A stretch of DNA of 64,000 nt, taken from positions 235,818,824 to 235,882,823 of the forward strand of contig OW240912.1 of the NCBI GenBank assembly GCA_933207985.1, in the 5' to 3' direction. The stretch's first letter is position 1; every line of letters begins with the position of its first letter. The stretch is from Pelobates cultripes (taxonomy: Eukaryota; Chordata; Amphibia; Anura; Pelobatidae). The notes under the pieces are model-generated. The model had not been told where the DNA came from. It worked only from the letters and a program-made list of their open reading frames with translations, and made no database searches. Both the position numbers and the translations under genes were made by a program. Of this stretch, positions 1-64,000 are shown one piece after another.

Positions 1-427
1 CGTGTGCAATCATTTGTATGCCTACAAAACATTTGCAGCTGAAATAAGTTTGGTCTCGTAGTTTTATATTTGGTCATTTATGCCCTTTCTGAAAACTCAT
101 TGCAAATGTCTTCATTGATGAAAACATTATTGTAAAATTCTTAAATTATCTGTTTATGTTCGCATGAAGCTTTGCAAATTTGATTGTTTAAGAGAATTAT
201 TTTATACAAGTTATTTATAGATATAATTATTAGAAATACAGCAAAGATGCCCTGGTCATCAAAACAAGTTTGCAGTGCTTAAATTTAACAATGCCTGAGC
301 ATGAAGGGTTTTCTAAAATAATGTATTCAATGTATTTTTTTTGTTTGTTTGTTTTTTACTAGCCCAGTGTTAAGTGTGATGTGGACTTTTCTCTGGTAAT
401 ATTTCCAACTTATCTCAATCTCTCTAG

Positions 428-62746
<62,319 letters not shown>

Positions 62747-62944
62747 GTGTGTGCTTTTATTCATGCAGTGCCTCTATGCAGTAATAGCACGTAGCTTGTT
62801 AGTACAAGGTCATTTCCTGCCTGTTTGCTCGGTAGTCTTCTTTTCTGGCTTTCCAGAGGTGGCACGGTAGAAGTGTGCAAACTAAATGTGTGTGCCAGGT
62901 TCATCACATGGGTGTCATTAACGTTATCCGTTTAGTTTTGTGAC

Positions 62945-63342
62945 TTAAAGCGGCCCTTCAGACCCCTAAAAACATTAGTTTGCTGAAAAAAAGTGTGTCT
63001 TCTTTAATTTTACCAAAAGTGCACATTTCAATAGATATTGACCACTTTTATAAATTAACCTGGTTAAACCCCCATGGCTTTCAAGCAGACAAGAAGTTTG
63101 GTTACTTCCTGGTTTCGCTAGCTCAGTGGAGCTAAATTTAAAATGCAGCAATTGCCCTGAGCACCTTCCTTGTAAAGACTTCTCATTGAGCTGCCTTGAG
63201 AAAGTCTGGGCATTCTTAGAAGGGGATGGATTGCAAAGCAGAACTGCAACTTTTGCAAGCTGTTTTTAGATATACTTCAATGAAAACCAATGCATAATTA
63301 CATTTTTAAAATTAAGTTTTTGAAAGGTGGAGGGTCCCTTTA
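62945..63342. mobile_element. TTAA-bounded MITE (398 bp)
   Basis: The left end is TTAAAGCGGCCCTTCAGACC. The right end, read in reverse, is TTAAAGGGACCCTCCACC. Both have TTAA. Confidence 0.7.
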
Positions 63343-63974
63343 AATCAACATGTTATAAACAGAAATCCATTCAAAACGTGTACATTGATTAACGTCCATT
63401 TCAAACAAACACACTTTTAATGAAAGGAATAGTAGGCACTTTAACAACTTCATGTTACTAAAGTTTTTATAGTGCATTCAGTGCTAGTCACCCTGTCCTA
63501 CCTCCAGAACCCAGGGCTGGGGGGACCTAATTGACAAGGGACAACAGGGCTTCACTGTTAGGAATACAGATATGTTTCTTTAATTTAAAATTTTGTTCCT
63601 TGCTGTGATGATACTCAGTAATTTTTGTATGCTACAACTGAAGTGCCACTGGGGGAGGGCAGATATGCTTTTCTTCTACATTTACAATTTGGGATTATTT
63701 TTATCTTTTTCTCCTCTCATTATTGTTCTGCCAGTGTATATTTTCACTTTATTTATTTTTTTGGCGGTCATCCAAATGCTAGAGAGATTTTCCAGGTTTA
63801 GTTTGGGGAAATTTCACGCACCAGTAATACATGTGCAGTCGCTATGAAAAGAGATTTTGTAATACTTTTCCATCACATACATATAAGGAGAAACACAAAA
63901 ATGTGACCAGTGTCAGCACAGTCCTGGAACATGACCGCAGTGTTTAGAACAATTTACCTTATTGGGTTTAGCAA

Positions 63975-64000
63975 CTTGTAATTTTTCCTTTCTACTTGCA
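63975..64000 (+). promoter_or_regulatory. probable start of the next zzef1 splice acceptor
   Basis: The window ends in TTTTTCCTTTCTACTTGCA, a pyrimidine tract leading to CA. If the next base is G, exon 29 begins just outside. Confidence 0.5.

Noticed and set aside
63593..63847. 84-residue hydrophobic plus-strand frame
   Set aside because: It lies within the last zzef1 intron, lacks splice context matching the gene's phase, and looks like T-rich intron sequence.

Overview
The window is vertebrate, almost certainly frog (anuran), nuclear DNA. It is A/T-rich and intron-dominated, with one long multi-exon gene on the + strand. Its introns are full of transposable elements typical of amphibian genomes: TTAA-flanked T2-type MITEs, DIRS, Gmr1-type Ty3/gypsy, Penelope-like, CR1/L2/L1 LINEs, hAT and Tc1/mariner. 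Two runs of exactly 100 N (3628-3727 and 26999-27098) are placeholder assembly gaps.

The gene is zzef1 (zinc finger ZZ-type and EF-hand domain containing 1). I can place 28 consecutive internal exons between 428 and 62746. They total 4,661 nt, about 1,553 codons. Every exon has AG/GT borders, and the reading phase carries through all 27 internal junctions without a stop. The recognisable parts are a CUB-like beta-rich module (exons 3-5) and two tandem ZZ zinc fingers (exons 15-17). The EF-hand, the APC10/DOC region and the C-terminus lie outside the window. The last bases look like the polypyrimidine tract of the next acceptor.

Layout: 1-13103 holds zzef1 exons 1-9. Their introns carry a hAT MITE with 8-bp target duplication (3281-3977), L1-like debris (about 4350-6360), and a 2.6-kb Penelope-like inverted-repeat element with a canonical hammerhead ribozyme (10236-12802). 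The 20-kb intron 13104-33139 contains a stack of insertions. A CR1-like LINE is split by a TTAA-flanked element. That element is split by a DIRS tyrosine-recombinase retrotransposon (18780-31132). The DIRS is split inside its recombinase gene by a complete Ty3/gypsy element (20088-26683). The gypsy element has the Gmr1 arrangement: integrase precedes reverse transcriptase, and the Gag has a SCAN-like segment. The region 33140-64000 holds zzef1 exons 10-28. Their introns carry many small MITEs, a second TTAA element nested in a T2 MITE (43465-45242), an L2 LINE inserted into an L1-like ORF1 relic (46830-49990), an 800-bp foldback palindrome (55670-56471) and a decayed Tc1/mariner copy (60340-61340).

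zzef1 is the only host gene seen; the other coding sequence belongs to mobile elements. The DIRS and Gmr1 elements lie antisense to zzef1. Near-identical LTRs and an exact 5-bp target duplication suggest the Gmr1 element is the youngest of the nest.
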